IMG/VR virus record: IMGVR_UViG_3300017971_000283
Span: 1 to 64,000 of that record
Source: a virus
Length of the DNA: 64,000 nucleotides
Reading direction: 5' to 3' (one strand)
Part shown: in pieces, positions 28,984 through 35,970 of the stretch
How positions within the stretch are numbered: position 1 is the stretch's first letter
Layout of the letters: each line of letters starts with the position of its first letter
Translations under genes and position numbers: made by a program
The notes under the pieces: model-generated
What the model saw: the letters and a program-made list of their open reading frames with translations, nothing else
Databases searched by the model: none
What the model was told of the DNA's origin: nothing

Positions 28984-29000
28984 GTCTTTTGAATTCAAAT

Positions 29001-29035
29001 AAAAAACCCGATATGGATTTTCTCCAATACCGGGT
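29001..29035 (-). terminator. Terminator after the HigA-like gene
   Basis: On the minus strand ACCCGGTATTGG and CCATATCGGGT form an imperfect stem followed by TTTTTTATTT, which fits a factor-independent terminator for the gene ending at 29093. Confidence 0.65.
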
Positions 29036-29071
29036 CAAAATCGAGCTTATTGGGGTGTAGAATCGATTTTC
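29027..29071. repeat. 45-bp inverted long-range repeat, copy A
   Basis: These 45 bases recur exactly, in opposite orientation, at 62534-62578. The unit contains AAAATCGA and TCGATTTT arms around an 18-base loop, and runs into a CCCGGTAT hairpin at both places. A shorter related piece (GTGTAGAATCGATT) is at about 52883. Confidence 0.85.
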
Positions 29072-29092
29072 TTTTTATTTGAATATAAAGCC

Positions 29093-29371
29093 TTATCCAA
29101 AGGCTTCAGACAGTTTTAATCTTTCCTTATCTTTTTGATACTGTTTTTCTAAATTCATCCAAAATCTACTTGGTCTTTTAAAAATTTTTGCAAAAGAAAT
29201 AGCAATTTCACGGGTAATAGGTTCTTCCCCTTTTAAGATTCCGTTGATAATTTTTACATCAATATTAATTCTATCCGATAATTCAATTGGAAGTAAATTA
29301 AAATAATTAAGATCTTCAATCAAAATATCACCTGGAGAAACTAAATAATTTGGATAATATTTATTTTTCAT
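29093..29371 (-). CDS. HigA-like XRE-family DNA-binding protein
   Basis: The 92-residue product follows the HigA/VapI antitoxin pattern: SPGDILIEDLNYFNLLPIEL, the helix-turn-helix near 30-60, then ITREIAISFAKIFKRPSRFW and a C-terminal basic helix. Partner toxins (HigB/RelE type) are normally adjacent. None is seen here, since the upstream 181-residue protein is not recognisably one. It may be an orphan antitoxin or a repressor. Confidence 0.75.
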   Translation of the reverse strand: MKNKYYPNYLVSPGDILIEDLNYFNLLPIELSDRINIDVKIINGILKGEEPITREIAISFAKIFKRPSRFWMNLEKQYQKDKERLKLSEAFG

Positions 29372-29906
29372 TTCTCTTCTCCTTTAAAATTTCAATTCTT
29401 TTTTTTATACTTTCAAGAAATGCCAATTCACTTTCACAATATTCTTTTGTATATTTTATATTATTTATTCTTATTGGTGTTTTTGATTTTACTCTATAAT
29501 AAAAGTTTTGATTTGCAATAAGAATTTCCTCTGCTCCTTTTAACCAAGAATTTTCTATATTATCTGGAATATAGTGCAAGTTGCCTTTGTAATTTATTGG
29601 ATAAGGAATAAAAACTTCACAACCTATATCATTTTTATAAAAATGATATGCAGTCTCGCTTTTATTAATATTTTTTGTAAGCTCTTTAAAGTTTTTTTCT
29701 GTCATTGTAATTTCAGGAACATTTTTTTCTTTTACTTTTTCATCAAGTATTTGTATTTGTCCAGACTCCTTATGCCAAGTATATCCATTTCCAACAATAT
29801 TAAATAAATGATCTAAAACAAATAATCTTGAATTTTTAAAAGTTCGATGTAAAAATAATATAGGCCATTCTAATATATTTTTTGTTATTTGTTTTTCAAG
29901 ATTCAT
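29361..29906 (-). CDS. Protein of unknown function upstream of HigA-like gene
   Basis: The start ATG 29906 has AGGAGAAAAT upstream; a longer frame to 29924 lacks a ribosome site. The 181-residue product contains LFVLDHLFNIVGNGYTWHKE and an aromatic-rich middle, with a charged C-terminal helix. It overlaps the HigA-like gene by 11 bases. No domain is recognised, and a toxin role is only conceivable from context. Confidence 0.6.
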   Translation of the reverse strand: MNLEKQITKNILEWPILFLHRTFKNSRLFVLDHLFNIVGNGYTWHKESGQIQILDEKVKEKNVPEITMTEKNFKELTKNINKSETAYHFYKNDIGCEVFIPYPINYKGNLHYIPDNIENSWLKGAEEILIANQNFYYRVKSKTPIRINNIKYTKEYCESELAFLESIKKRIEILKEKRNEK

Positions 29907-29920
29907 ATTTTCTCCTAATC

Positions 29921-30198
29921 TCATCTTTCATTCTGATTTTTCTGCATTTCAATTTCTTTATTTTTCAACTCTTGTTTAATACGCATCATTTAAACAATCT
30001 CTTCCATTGAATGTTTTAAGTTTTGTTTTATATTTTTCAAATCCCATTTTTACTCTTGCTTCAATATCTTTTATTACAGCCTTTTTTAATATAGACGACT
30101 CAAAAGCAAAACCAATGTCCTTGATTACTTCTGGCACAACTTCTTTTTCCTTTTATTGGATCTGGTTCCGGGGTTGCTGCTTTAATATTTAATTTCAT
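29921..30198 (-). pseudogene. Broken MazG-like/dNTP pyrophosphohydrolase-type gene
   Basis: ATG 30198 (AAAGG upstream) opens MKLNIKAATPEPDPIKGK. After one frame step at the AAAAGGAAAAAG tract the coding continues as EVVPEVIKDIGFAFESSI and DIEARVKMGFEKYKTKL, then FNGRDCLNDAY and a stop. The KYxTxL and NGRDxLxDAY patterns belong to a common phage family with a nucleotide pyrophosphohydrolase-like domain. A third frame then gives KQELKNKEIEMQKNQ to the TGA at 29921. The usual helix after DAY is missing, so the gene looks frameshifted and internally deleted. Confidence 0.6.
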
Positions 30199-30271
30199 AT
30201 CAAATTACCTTTTATTAAAGTTTAATTTTCAAAACTTGACTATGTAGATGTTAAATATCTCAACTAAGATT

Positions 30272-30296
30272 AGTATATCATAAAAACAAAAAAGGT
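30272..30296 (-). promoter_or_regulatory. Extended -10 promoter, family member 1
   Basis: The minus strand reads CCTTTTTTGTTTTTATGATATACT, with TGATATACT as an extended -10 element. The same motif recurs at 34.94, 36.41, 37.72, 52.82 and 62.86 kb. It would drive the broken pyrophosphohydrolase gene and the HigA region. Confidence 0.6.
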
Positions 30297-30337
30297 GTTG
30301 TAAAAAATCGATATTTTTAGAAAAAACTAGAGATTGA

Positions 30338-30565
30338 CTATTTGAATGGATCTTCCATCTTATCAATATCAGTTTTAATAAAAGCAATAATTCCCTTCAA
30401 TCTTCCTTCAATATGTTTCAATGTTATTCCATTTTCATAAAATTTTATTATTACTTTTATTAAATCTCTATGGAAACTTGGTATTTCATAATCTTCATTT
30501 TTCATTAATTTTACTATTTGAGAATAATGTTTTGGTTTTAGCCTATAACAAAATTGATTATTCAT
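30338..30565 (-). CDS. 75-residue protein of unknown function
   Basis: The product (MNNQFCYRLKPKHYSQIVKL) is helical and basic, without a recognised domain. It is the last leftward gene before the divergent plus-strand island and may be regulated with it. Confidence 0.55.
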   Translation of the reverse strand: MNNQFCYRLKPKHYSQIVKLMKNEDYEIPSFHRDLIKVIIKFYENGITLKHIEGRLKGIIAFIKTDIDKMEDPFK

Positions 30566-30806
30566 TGTTATTAACTCCCTTATTTTGAATAAATATCAAT
30601 TCTTATAAGTTACTAATTATAATTTTGTCAATCTGTTTTGAATTTTTTTGAATTCAATCGAAAACCTATAGATTTTTTCAGAATAACTTGAATTCAAAAT
30701 CTATAACTATATCAATGCGTTATATTGACGATAATATTTTTATTTGATACCTTTTTAAAAAATCGAAAGGTAAAACCTTCCTGCTACAATAATCATAAGG
30801 AGAGAC
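30566..30806. promoter_or_regulatory. Divergent intergenic control region
   Basis: No gene is seen in these 241 bases between a leftward and a rightward gene. They contain two copies of the palindrome TTGAATTCAA at 30648-30657 and 30688-30697, exactly 40 bp apart. They also contain an inverted repeat TATAGATTTT/AAAATCTATA at about 30668 and 30700, and TTGACG at about 30733 as a possible rightward -35. AAGGAGAGAC precedes the plus-strand start. The pattern fits operators between divergent promoters. Confidence 0.5.
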
Positions 30807-31301
30807 ATGATGACAGACCAACAAGTAGAAAAGAAAGAGCCCGTCTATATTGAGTCAAACACAAATGATATTTTAAGACAATCTGAAGAAAGGCTTTTAG
30901 CTACTCAAAAAGCATTATTTAATGCTAATATGCGCCAATACCAATTAAACCAGCAATTTCAAAATCCTTATAATCAAAATCCTTATAATCAAAATCCTTA
31001 TAATCAACAATATAGTAATCAACAGAATCAACAACCACAACAACCTAAACCTGAACCACAACCTAAACAAAGACAAGAAAATTTAACACTATCAATGCTT
31101 AGTGTTATCGAACAACTCCATGCATTGCTAGAAATTTATAGTAATATAAATCCGACTATATATCCGGAACATCTAAAAAAACAAACAATAAAAGAAATTG
31201 AGCATTTGCGATCCTTTCAAACTCGTTTTAATGAAAATCCAATAGAGTCAAAAAGGATCTTAACCCTGGTGTCAAATGAAATGGCACCCAAACAAAATTA
31301 A
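30807..31301 (+). CDS. Gln/Asn/Pro-rich protein, first gene of plus-strand island
   Basis: This 164-residue protein has a helical N-terminus (residues 1-50), a low-complexity NPYNQ repeat near 52-68 and a Gln/Pro linker to residue 88, then a helical C-terminal domain (LSMLSVIEQLHALLEIYSNI). The architecture suggests two binding domains joined by a flexible arm. ATG at 30807 has AAGGAGAGAC upstream; a second ATG at 30810 is equally possible. No family is recognised. Confidence 0.65.
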   Translation: MMTDQQVEKKEPVYIESNTNDILRQSEERLLATQKALFNANMRQYQLNQQFQNPYNQNPYNQNPYNQQYSNQQNQQPQQPKPEPQPKQRQENLTLSMLSVIEQLHALLEIYSNINPTIYPEHLKKQTIKEIEHLRSFQTRFNENPIESKRILTLVSNEMAPKQN

Positions 31302-31316
31302 GTAAAGGAGATTGTT

Positions 31317-31967
31317 ATGGACACAACACCTGGTGGAAGTATTGGAACTGGAGATGCCGCCGTACTTGCTTTGCTTGCCGACACTGCAAGAGCAGGTAGA
31401 GGTGGCGGTTGGGGAGTAGGCGGTTGGGGAGGTGAAGGTGGAGGTTATGGAAGTGCTTATGGTAATATTGCAAACGCCGTAAGACTTGACCGAAATGCCC
31501 AACAAACTGAAGATCAGGCTGATTGTACAAGAAATCTTTTCGGGCAAGCTTTTTCGAGTATTCAGAATGCTTTTGAAAATGGTACTCGTGACAGGCAGCA
31601 AGCAGCATTGTCCAGTCAGATTACAAATGGCGAGTTCAGGATTTCTGACAGACTGCGAGATACTGAACTCAATTCTGTTCGGGAATCTGCTGATTTGGCA
31701 CGACAGATTGCTGCTTGCTGTTGTGATACTCAAAAAGGTTTTCTGGAACAAGCTCTGAGACAGCATGAATGTTGTTGTGAAACTCAAAAAGTAGTAATGC
31801 AGGAAAATCAGAAAACTCGTGATCAGATTATGGATAATGAATTGCGACGAGCTACTGATGCAAATAACATCAATGCTACTGTAGGAGCAATCAATGGTGC
31901 TGCTGCTGCGAATACTGCTGCTATTATTGCCGCTATTCGTGAAGGACACCATCATCCTCGTCCATGA
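31317..31967 (+). CDS. Gly-rich/Cys-triplet phage protein
   Basis: The 216-residue product has a Gly/Trp-rich segment (residues 27-48) and a long helical region dense in Gln, Asn and Arg. Two Cys triplets in similar settings (ACCCDTQKGF near 139 and CCCETQKVVM near 154) are followed by an Ala/Asn/Ile helix and a GHHHPRP tail. A similar layout (Gly-rich start, repeated ECCCxTQ, terminal NTA/A helices) is common in uncharacterised proteins of other phages. AAAGGAG precedes the start. It is richer in G+C than its surroundings. It ends in UGA, but the frame continues for 83 codons. Confidence 0.65.
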   Translation: MDTTPGGSIGTGDAAVLALLADTARAGRGGGWGVGGWGGEGGGYGSAYGNIANAVRLDRNAQQTEDQADCTRNLFGQAFSSIQNAFENGTRDRQQAALSSQITNGEFRISDRLRDTELNSVRESADLARQIAACCCDTQKGFLEQALRQHECCCETQKVVMQENQKTRDQIMDNELRRATDANNINATVGAINGAAAANTAAIIAAIREGHHHPRP

Positions 31968-32219
31968 AATAACGGACACTGCCCTTGCGGTGGTGGAAAC
32001 GGTGGTGGCGGGGATAATGTTATGCTGTGTCATCAACCAGGGACACCAGCTCAACAAACTTTAATCGTACCACCTGAAGCAGTTGAAGGACATTTAAGGC
32101 ATGGTGACTACTTGGGGGAATGCAGACCATTGGCGGTAAACGAGAAAAAGCCGGAAGAAATAAAAAAGCCGGGAACAATAAAGAAAGAAAAACCGTCAAT
32201 AGTTACAAACCCGAAATAA
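31968..32219 (+). CDS. In-frame extension behind the UGA of the Gly/Cys-rich gene
   Basis: After UGA 31965-31967 the same frame stays open to TAA 32219. It first encodes a Gly-rich linker (NNGHCPCGGGNGGGGDNV), then a domain with MLCHQPGTPAQQTLIVPPEA and HLRHGDYLGEC. The CHxPxG...HLxHGDxLGxC pattern is a small domain known from many bacterial proteins. The only ATG (32022) falls inside that domain, one residue before LCH, although GGCGGGGAT could serve as a ribosome site. Readthrough would yield a 300-residue protein; independent translation from 32022 would give 65 residues. Confidence 0.6.
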   Translation, partial: NNGHCPCGGGNGGGGDNVMLCHQPGTPAQQTLIVPPEAVEGHLRHGDYLGECRPLAVNEKKPEEIKKPGTIKKEKPSIVTNPK

Positions 32220-32265
32220 AGTATGGATTATGGTTGCTTGCAAGTTAGTTACTAAGTTTTAATTT

Positions 32266-32300
32266 AAGCCCCGGTTGAAATATACCGGGGCTTTTTAAGG
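32266..32300 (+). terminator. Strong terminator of the Gly/Cys-rich gene
   Basis: AAGCCCCGG and CCGGGGCTT form a perfect 9-bp stem with a 10-base loop, followed by TTT on the plus strand. It ends the transcript 46 bases after the TAA. Confidence 0.85.
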
Positions 32301-32309
32301 AGGTATTTT

Positions 32310-32387
32310 ATGAAACGATTTATAATCCCTCGAATTGCTCATTGTTGTGGCGGAAGTATAATCAACCCCTGTATGTTGAATAATTAA
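32310..32387 (+). CDS. 25-residue Cys-containing peptide
   Basis: AAGGAGG lies 6 bases before ATG 32310, one of the best ribosome sites in the window. The peptide starts MKRFIIPRIAHCCGGSIINP. It sits between two terminator hairpins, the second overlapping its 3-prime end. Function unknown. Confidence 0.5.
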   Translation: MKRFIIPRIAHCCGGSIINPCMLNN

Positions 32388-32401
32388 GGCATACAGGGGT
32401 T
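32364..32401 (+). terminator. Hairpin at the end of the 25-residue peptide gene
   Basis: AACCCCTGTATG and CATACAGGGGTT form a perfect 12-bp stem, followed by AATTTATAGG. The short U content makes it a weaker terminator than its neighbours; it may also protect the upstream message. Confidence 0.6.
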
Positions 32402-32422
32402 AATTTATAGGAGAAAATTATC

Positions 32423-32944
32423 ATGGAAATTATTATTTCAAAAGAATCAATCCATGCTCTCAACGAAATAATGCATGAACTATATATCGAATCGTACAAA
32501 ATAAAAGGTATTGGGTGTGCATTATATTCAATGGGATTAAAAGGCTTTAATTCTTTTACTAAAAATGAATCACACGAGAGATGGAAATATGGAAGTAAGG
32601 TAAAAAAATATATTTTGAATTTTGGTGGTAGAGTCATTCTCCCTATGATTCCTGAATCCGAAACAAAATACCCTAATGCTCTTGATGCAGTTACGATGAT
32701 TCAAACTATGGATAGAGGATTGCTTGAATTTATTAATCAAAAAACTAAAGAAATCGCCGAAAAAAAAGAATGGGTTGTTGTAGATTATATCGGGGAAATT
32801 TGTGAAGATATGATAAAAGAATTTAATGAAGTATCAGCAGTTGTTGAGAAAACAAAAATGATTGGTCCAGATCTTGTTGGATATGATATTTTTCTTTATG
32901 AACATTACCAACCAATGTCTGATAAAAGAATTGGAAAATATTAA
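32423..32944 (+). CDS. Ferritin-like protein with degenerate iron site
   Basis: The 173-residue product aligns by eye with bacterial ferritins: HELYIESYKIKGIG, then LKGFNSFTKNESHERWKYGS, then NFGGRVILPMIPE, then a third helix (MDRGLLEFINQKTKEIAEKK) and VDYIGEICEDMIKEF. The spacing matches a four-helix ferritin fold. Most ferroxidase residues are replaced: the second-helix Glu and His positions read Arg53 and Tyr56, and the third-helix Glu is Asp. Iron oxidation is therefore doubtful. It could be a structural or decoy cage protein. It has its own terminator. Confidence 0.55.
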   Translation: MEIIISKESIHALNEIMHELYIESYKIKGIGCALYSMGLKGFNSFTKNESHERWKYGSKVKKYILNFGGRVILPMIPESETKYPNALDAVTMIQTMDRGLLEFINQKTKEIAEKKEWVVVDYIGEICEDMIKEFNEVSAVVEKTKMIGPDLVGYDIFLYEHYQPMSDKRIGKY

Positions 32945-32945
32945 A

Positions 32946-32981
32946 AATAAAGCCTCATGTATTTTATCATGAGGCTTTATT
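32946..32981. terminator. Bidirectional terminator after the ferritin-like gene
   Basis: ATAAAGCCTCATG and CATGAGGCTTTAT form a perfect 13-bp stem with an 8-base loop. A/T runs on both sides suit termination in either direction. Confidence 0.85.
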
Positions 32982-32994
32982 ACTGGAGGTAAAA

Positions 32995-33207
32995 ATGGAA
33001 AATGATAATAAAGAAATAAATATAAATCTTACAAAAAAACAATTTTTTAATTTACTTTCAAAACTAGGAATAAGAAATTATCAATTAGGTAAAGATGAAA
33101 AAGAATTTGTAAATTTCCTTAATAATGGAACTGTTGAAACAACCAAAAGTGATGGTATTACTTCTGAAGATGCCGGAACATTATCTCTTATTTTTAAGAT
33201 AAGATAA
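32995..33207 (+). CDS. 70-residue protein, last gene of plus-strand island
   Basis: The gene starts behind TGGAGGTAAAA. The small acidic protein (MENDNKEININLTKKQFFNL) has a helical start and a strand-rich end (DAGTLSLIFKIR). No family recognised. It converges on leftward genes at 33.2 kb. Confidence 0.6.
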   Translation: MENDNKEININLTKKQFFNLLSKLGIRNYQLGKDEKEFVNFLNNGTVETTKSDGITSEDAGTLSLIFKIR

Positions 33208-33235
33208 ATTTATTCATCAATAATTTTTTTTATTC

Positions 33236-33379
33236 TTAATATATTCCATTCCTTCTATTATTTCGATATTCAGCATAACATTGCTCACAAACATTTAAGA
33301 GTTGCCCTCTCATTTTACAAACAATTCTCCTGAAAACTTGCACTCCACAGTTTTCGCATCGGTATTCTTTGGGTTTCAA
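33236..33379 (-). CDS. 47-residue zinc-ribbon protein (TTG start)
   Basis: The frame opens at TTG 33379, 9 bases after AAAGGAG, and encodes YRCENCGVQVFRR followed by VCEQCYAEYRNNRR. Two CxxC pairs (8/11 and 31/34) make a zinc ribbon. No ATG is available, so the TTG start is inferred from the ribosome site. Function unknown. Confidence 0.55.
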   Translation of the reverse strand: MKPKEYRCENCGVQVFRRIVCKMRGQLLNVCEQCYAEYRNNRRNGIY

Positions 33380-33439
33380 TCTTCTATACTCCTTTATTAT
33401 TTTAATTTATCTAAAAAACCCTCATATACTACCACACCC

Positions 33440-33628
33440 TTACATAACATTTCCCTTCCTTGTTTCTCCACAAAATATACAAACATCACCTTTCCACATA
33501 TGACCTGAAGGACGGTTACTGCACCATTGCTTCTTCTGACATGCTGAACAAAGCTGACCTTCTTGATAATATCCATCAAATAAAAAAGTATTACAATTTG
33601 AACAATGAATCTTTATTTTATTATTCAT
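33440..33628 (-). CDS. Zinc-finger protein
   Basis: The 62-residue product has four Cys pairs or half pairs (HCSNC, LCSAC, WCSNR, VCIFC), enough for two zinc sites. Its start overlaps AT-rich DNA with GGAAAATA upstream. No specific family is recognised. Confidence 0.6.
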   Translation of the reverse strand: MNNKIKIHCSNCNTFLFDGYYQEGQLCSACQKKQWCSNRPSGHMWKGDVCIFCGETRKGNVM

Positions 33629-33647
33629 TATTTTCCTTTTCTCCTCC

Positions 33648-33863
33648 TTACTTTACATAAATATATTCATAAGCAGCTTTTATTAACTCATTTATCAATA
33701 CATTATCAAGTATGATATTCTTACTATCGAAAACCATATTCCATTGATCTTTCATTGATTGATTTTCCGGTTTGGTTTTTACAACATCAATAATTTGTTC
33801 GATATGATTTTCAGGAGTACCACAACTAATAAGAATTTGTTTCATTCTCTCTGTAACCGTCAT
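33648..33863 (-). CDS. Small protein, 71 residues
   Basis: ATG 33863 is preferred over an upstream GTG because AGGTGAG lies just before it. The product (MTVTERMKQILISCGTPENH) is helical and acidic at the end. It overlaps the preceding gene's stop region. Unknown function. Confidence 0.55.
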   Translation of the reverse strand: MTVTERMKQILISCGTPENHIEQIIDVVKTKPENQSMKDQWNMVFDSKNIILDNVLINELIKAAYEYIYVK

Positions 33864-33864
33864 T

Positions 33865-34380
33865 TTACTCACCTGTTATAATATCACAAAAGATGTTTTC
33901 AGACTTTTTCCATAAATTCGTTTTATTTGTTTCCTTTTCTTTTATTTTAACATTATCTGATATTAAAACAGTATCTGTTTTAATATCATAAAAAAAAGAA
34001 AATATAACATCTCTTTTCAAAAAAGAGATGTTTATTTTTTCTAACTTTACCACCCTACATTTTCTTTGAGGTTCAGGAACTTCTTTTTTATATATAACTT
34101 TTGTTTTTTGATATGGCGAAAAAATAGGTAAAAGAATCGAATGCCGATAATTCCCGGTAATAATCTTATTTTTTCTTTTCTCTATTAGCCATTCAAGAAT
34201 TCTCTTATGATACTCAATACCAGTTTCCCAAAAGAAATAAGTTTTAATACCTCTTTTTAAAACTTTTACTTTAGTTTTATTATTAATATTTTGATAACGG
34301 ATTTGAAAATTTTTTAAGATTTGAATAGTTATTGTTTCAGAGCAATTTTTATTAAAAAAATCATAAAGGTCTTTATTCAT
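33865..34380 (-). CDS. 171-residue protein of unknown function
   Basis: The product begins MNKDLYDFFNKNCSETITIQ, has a basic centre (LEWLIEKRKNKIITGNYRHS) and a strand-rich C-terminal half. Composition and length are normal for a folded domain, but no family is recognised. Confidence 0.55.
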   Translation of the reverse strand: MNKDLYDFFNKNCSETITIQILKNFQIRYQNINNKTKVKVLKRGIKTYFFWETGIEYHKRILEWLIEKRKNKIITGNYRHSILLPIFSPYQKTKVIYKKEVPEPQRKCRVVKLEKINISFLKRDVIFSFFYDIKTDTVLISDNVKIKEKETNKTNLWKKSENIFCDIITGE

Positions 34381-34429
34381 TTTTTCTCCTTTAGTTAAAT
34401 AATCAATATTTTACCTGTGAATAATACTT

Positions 34430-34654
34430 TCAATCGTCCATTATAATATTACAAATATAGCCTAAAAAATTTATCTCTTCCTTTTTTTCCTGAGCTTTTT
34501 TGTAGGACATTTTTTGAGCATCATAAAAATTTTTTGTTAATGATAAAGTTTTTCCATTAATAATATTTTTAAAATAGTCATTACCAACTATAATAATACA
34601 ATTTGCCTTTATATTGTTTCTTATTCTTTCACCCAATGATTGTTTTTTAATCAT
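34430..34654 (-). CDS. 74-residue basic protein
   Basis: ATG 34654 has AAAGGGAATAAAG upstream and is chosen over a longer frame to 34705 that lacks one. The product (MIKKQSLGERIRNNIKANCI) is basic and mostly helical. Unknown function. Confidence 0.5.
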   Translation of the reverse strand: MIKKQSLGERIRNNIKANCIIIVGNDYFKNIINGKTLSLTKNFYDAQKMSYKKAQEKKEEINFLGYICNIIMDD

Positions 34655-34667
34655 CTTTATTCCCTTT

Positions 34668-34876
34668 CTATATCGCCCCCTGATTAGTTTTATAAGAATC
34701 TTCAATTTCTAAAGTTACTTCAAATTTAACAACTTTCACTGGTACATCAAACTCAAATTCATGGCACCACGCCGGGCAAGCTCCTTCTTTTATTAAATCT
34801 CTCTTACTCTGAACTTGAATTAATTCTTTCTCATCACCCCACCCACATTTCTTTGTTCTCCAACATTTAAGATCAT
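34668..34876 (-). pseudogene. Frameshifted CxxKxCGWxDE-type small gene
   Basis: AGGAGGGAT precedes ATG 34876, but that frame closes after 18 codons. One base back, an open frame encodes CWRTKKCGWGDEKELIQVQS and continues to ACPAWCHEFEFDVPVKVVKF and TAG at 34668, with no start codon of its own. The CWRTKKCGW motif resembles CFRKRKCGWKGDI in the intact gene at 36527. A one-base loss near the start codon would explain it. Confidence 0.55.
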
Positions 34877-34935
34877 ATCCCTCCTATATCGCCCTGATTG
34901 CCTTCTAAAATCGATTATTTTCATCGATTAACCCT

Positions 34936-34960
34936 AATATATCATAAAAATGAAAAAAGG
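34936..34960 (-). promoter_or_regulatory. Extended -10 promoter, family member 2
   Basis: The minus strand reads CCTTTTTTCATTTTTATGATATATT. The expected leader contains a 7-bp hairpin AATCGAT/ATCGATT with a 7-base loop. Confidence 0.6.
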
Positions 34961-34970
34961 GTCTAATCAA

Positions 34971-35339
34971 TCAGTCGTTTTTCCAGGTACAATCCCTATA
35001 TTTTTTTGCCTTATATTTTGAATCTATTTTTATGATATCCAAAAGCCCAAATCTTTTCCCGGTCACACCGCATCTCTTACAAAACATTCTATCAAAAATC
35101 CTACCTCTAGACATGACACTCATACCGTTTGTATATTTTTCCCAAATATGATCATTATTACTTTTATCTAATATAATGACATCAACTAAAATTCTTTTCT
35201 TTTCAAATGGCTTTAATGTATAATTGAAAGTTTTTATAATATCTTTTGCCCATTCCTCAGGACTATCAACCTGTCTATTGTATTTTTCTTCCCAAATTTC
35301 TTCCTCACCTTCGTTTTTTACTTTAATAATAAAATTCAT
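34971..35339 (-). CDS. 122-residue protein with a CxxC pair
   Basis: The product starts MNFIIKVKNEGEEEIWEEKY, has a beta/alpha centre and one CxxC (FCKRCGVTG) near residue 88 with a Lys/Tyr-rich end. It may bind zinc or nucleic acid. No family is recognised. Confidence 0.55.
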   Translation of the reverse strand: MNFIIKVKNEGEEEIWEEKYNRQVDSPEEWAKDIIKTFNYTLKPFEKKRILVDVIILDKSNNDHIWEKYTNGMSVMSRGRIFDRMFCKRCGVTGKRFGLLDIIKIDSKYKAKKYRDCTWKND

Positions 35340-35341
35340 TG

Positions 35342-35584
35342 CTACCTCATCATACTTTTATTTAAATAATTAATAAGCTTTTCTAAATAAGTGTTTTCAT
35401 CTTTTAATTTGTTTATTGCCATTCTCAACATTTGATTATGCCAAGAATTATGGACGGTGCAAGTTGTTTCGATACAACCTTTAAAATCTCCTTTAAATTT
35501 ACAATCATCACATTGGTCAATTGGCTTATTCATTAGTTTTTCTTTCAATTCCCTACCAGCTTTTGCTGATTTATTTAGATCCAT
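35342..35584 (-). CDS. 80-residue protein with four cysteines
   Basis: CDDCKFKGDFKGCIETTCTV near residues 25-44 looks like a compact zinc site, flanked by helices. The stop lies three bases from the next start, so the two are probably co-translated. Confidence 0.55.
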   Translation of the reverse strand: MDLNKSAKAGRELKEKLMNKPIDQCDDCKFKGDFKGCIETTCTVHNSWHNQMLRMAINKLKDENTYLEKLINYLNKSMMR

Positions 35585-35628
35585 TTTGTTTCCTTTGTTT
35601 ATTTTCCTTAAATTTTTTTTAAATATTT

Positions 35629-35657
35629 TGCTCCCTCTTTAATTTTTTGAGGGAGCA
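35629..35657. terminator. Hairpin with plus-strand U tract
   Basis: TGCTCCCTC and GAGGGAGCA form a 9-bp stem followed on the plus strand by TTAATTTTTATTTT. It would stop antisense transcription toward the right. Confidence 0.5.
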
Positions 35658-35692
35658 TTAATTTTTATTTTAATAAATTAAATAAAAAATCT

Positions 35693-35719
35693 ATTCCTCT
35701 TTTCATTAAATAGAGGAAT
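35693..35719 (-). terminator. Terminator after the 73-residue gene
   Basis: ATTCCTCT and AGAGGAAT form an 8-bp stem followed on the minus strand by AGATTTTTTATTT. Confidence 0.6.
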
Positions 35720-35739
35720 TGTAAATTTTATTTATAATT

Positions 35740-35961
35740 TCACAGAAATGCCGAACGATTACGGCTCAACCACCTCCTTAGATAAAGGAATCTTGATCTG
35801 ATCCTCTTATTATTTAAATCATTACACCTTTCAAATATATCATCACAAGGCTTAATAAAAAAATCTTCGATATTCATTAAAATATCATATGCTATACTTG
35901 CAGTCATAGTATTTGAATCAGAATAATAAGTGTCTTGCGATGATATATAAAAAGAAACCAT
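35740..35961 (-). CDS. 73-residue protein of unknown function
   Basis: The product begins MVSFYISSQDTYYSDSNTMT and ends with a strongly basic helix (RIRSRFLYLRRWLSRNRSAF). It follows a tiny lipoprotein gene by 9 bases. Unknown function; the basic end could bind nucleic acid or membrane. Confidence 0.5.
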   Translation of the reverse strand: MVSFYISSQDTYYSDSNTMTASIAYDILMNIEDFFIKPCDDIFERCNDLNNKRIRSRFLYLRRWLSRNRSAFL

Positions 35962-35970
35962 TCTTTTCCC

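Noticed and set aside
28835-29038. A 67-codon minus-strand frame upstream of the acidic lipoprotein
   Set aside because: It overlaps the lipoprotein signal in another frame and also covers the terminator and repeat, with unnatural composition.
9897-31967. Genome-wide reassignment of UGA to an amino acid, or selenocysteine insertion
   Set aside because: UGA serves as an ordinary stop in several tight ATGA overlaps (25564, 28402, 46742, 46987, 47391), Trp UGG is common, and no selenocysteine element was seen. Local readthrough fits better.
31272-32057. Minus-strand frame of 261 codons opposite the Gly/Cys-rich gene
   Set aside because: It is antisense to a gene with strong ribosome sites; its Ser/Thr/Ile/Cys-heavy translation reflects the opposite strand.
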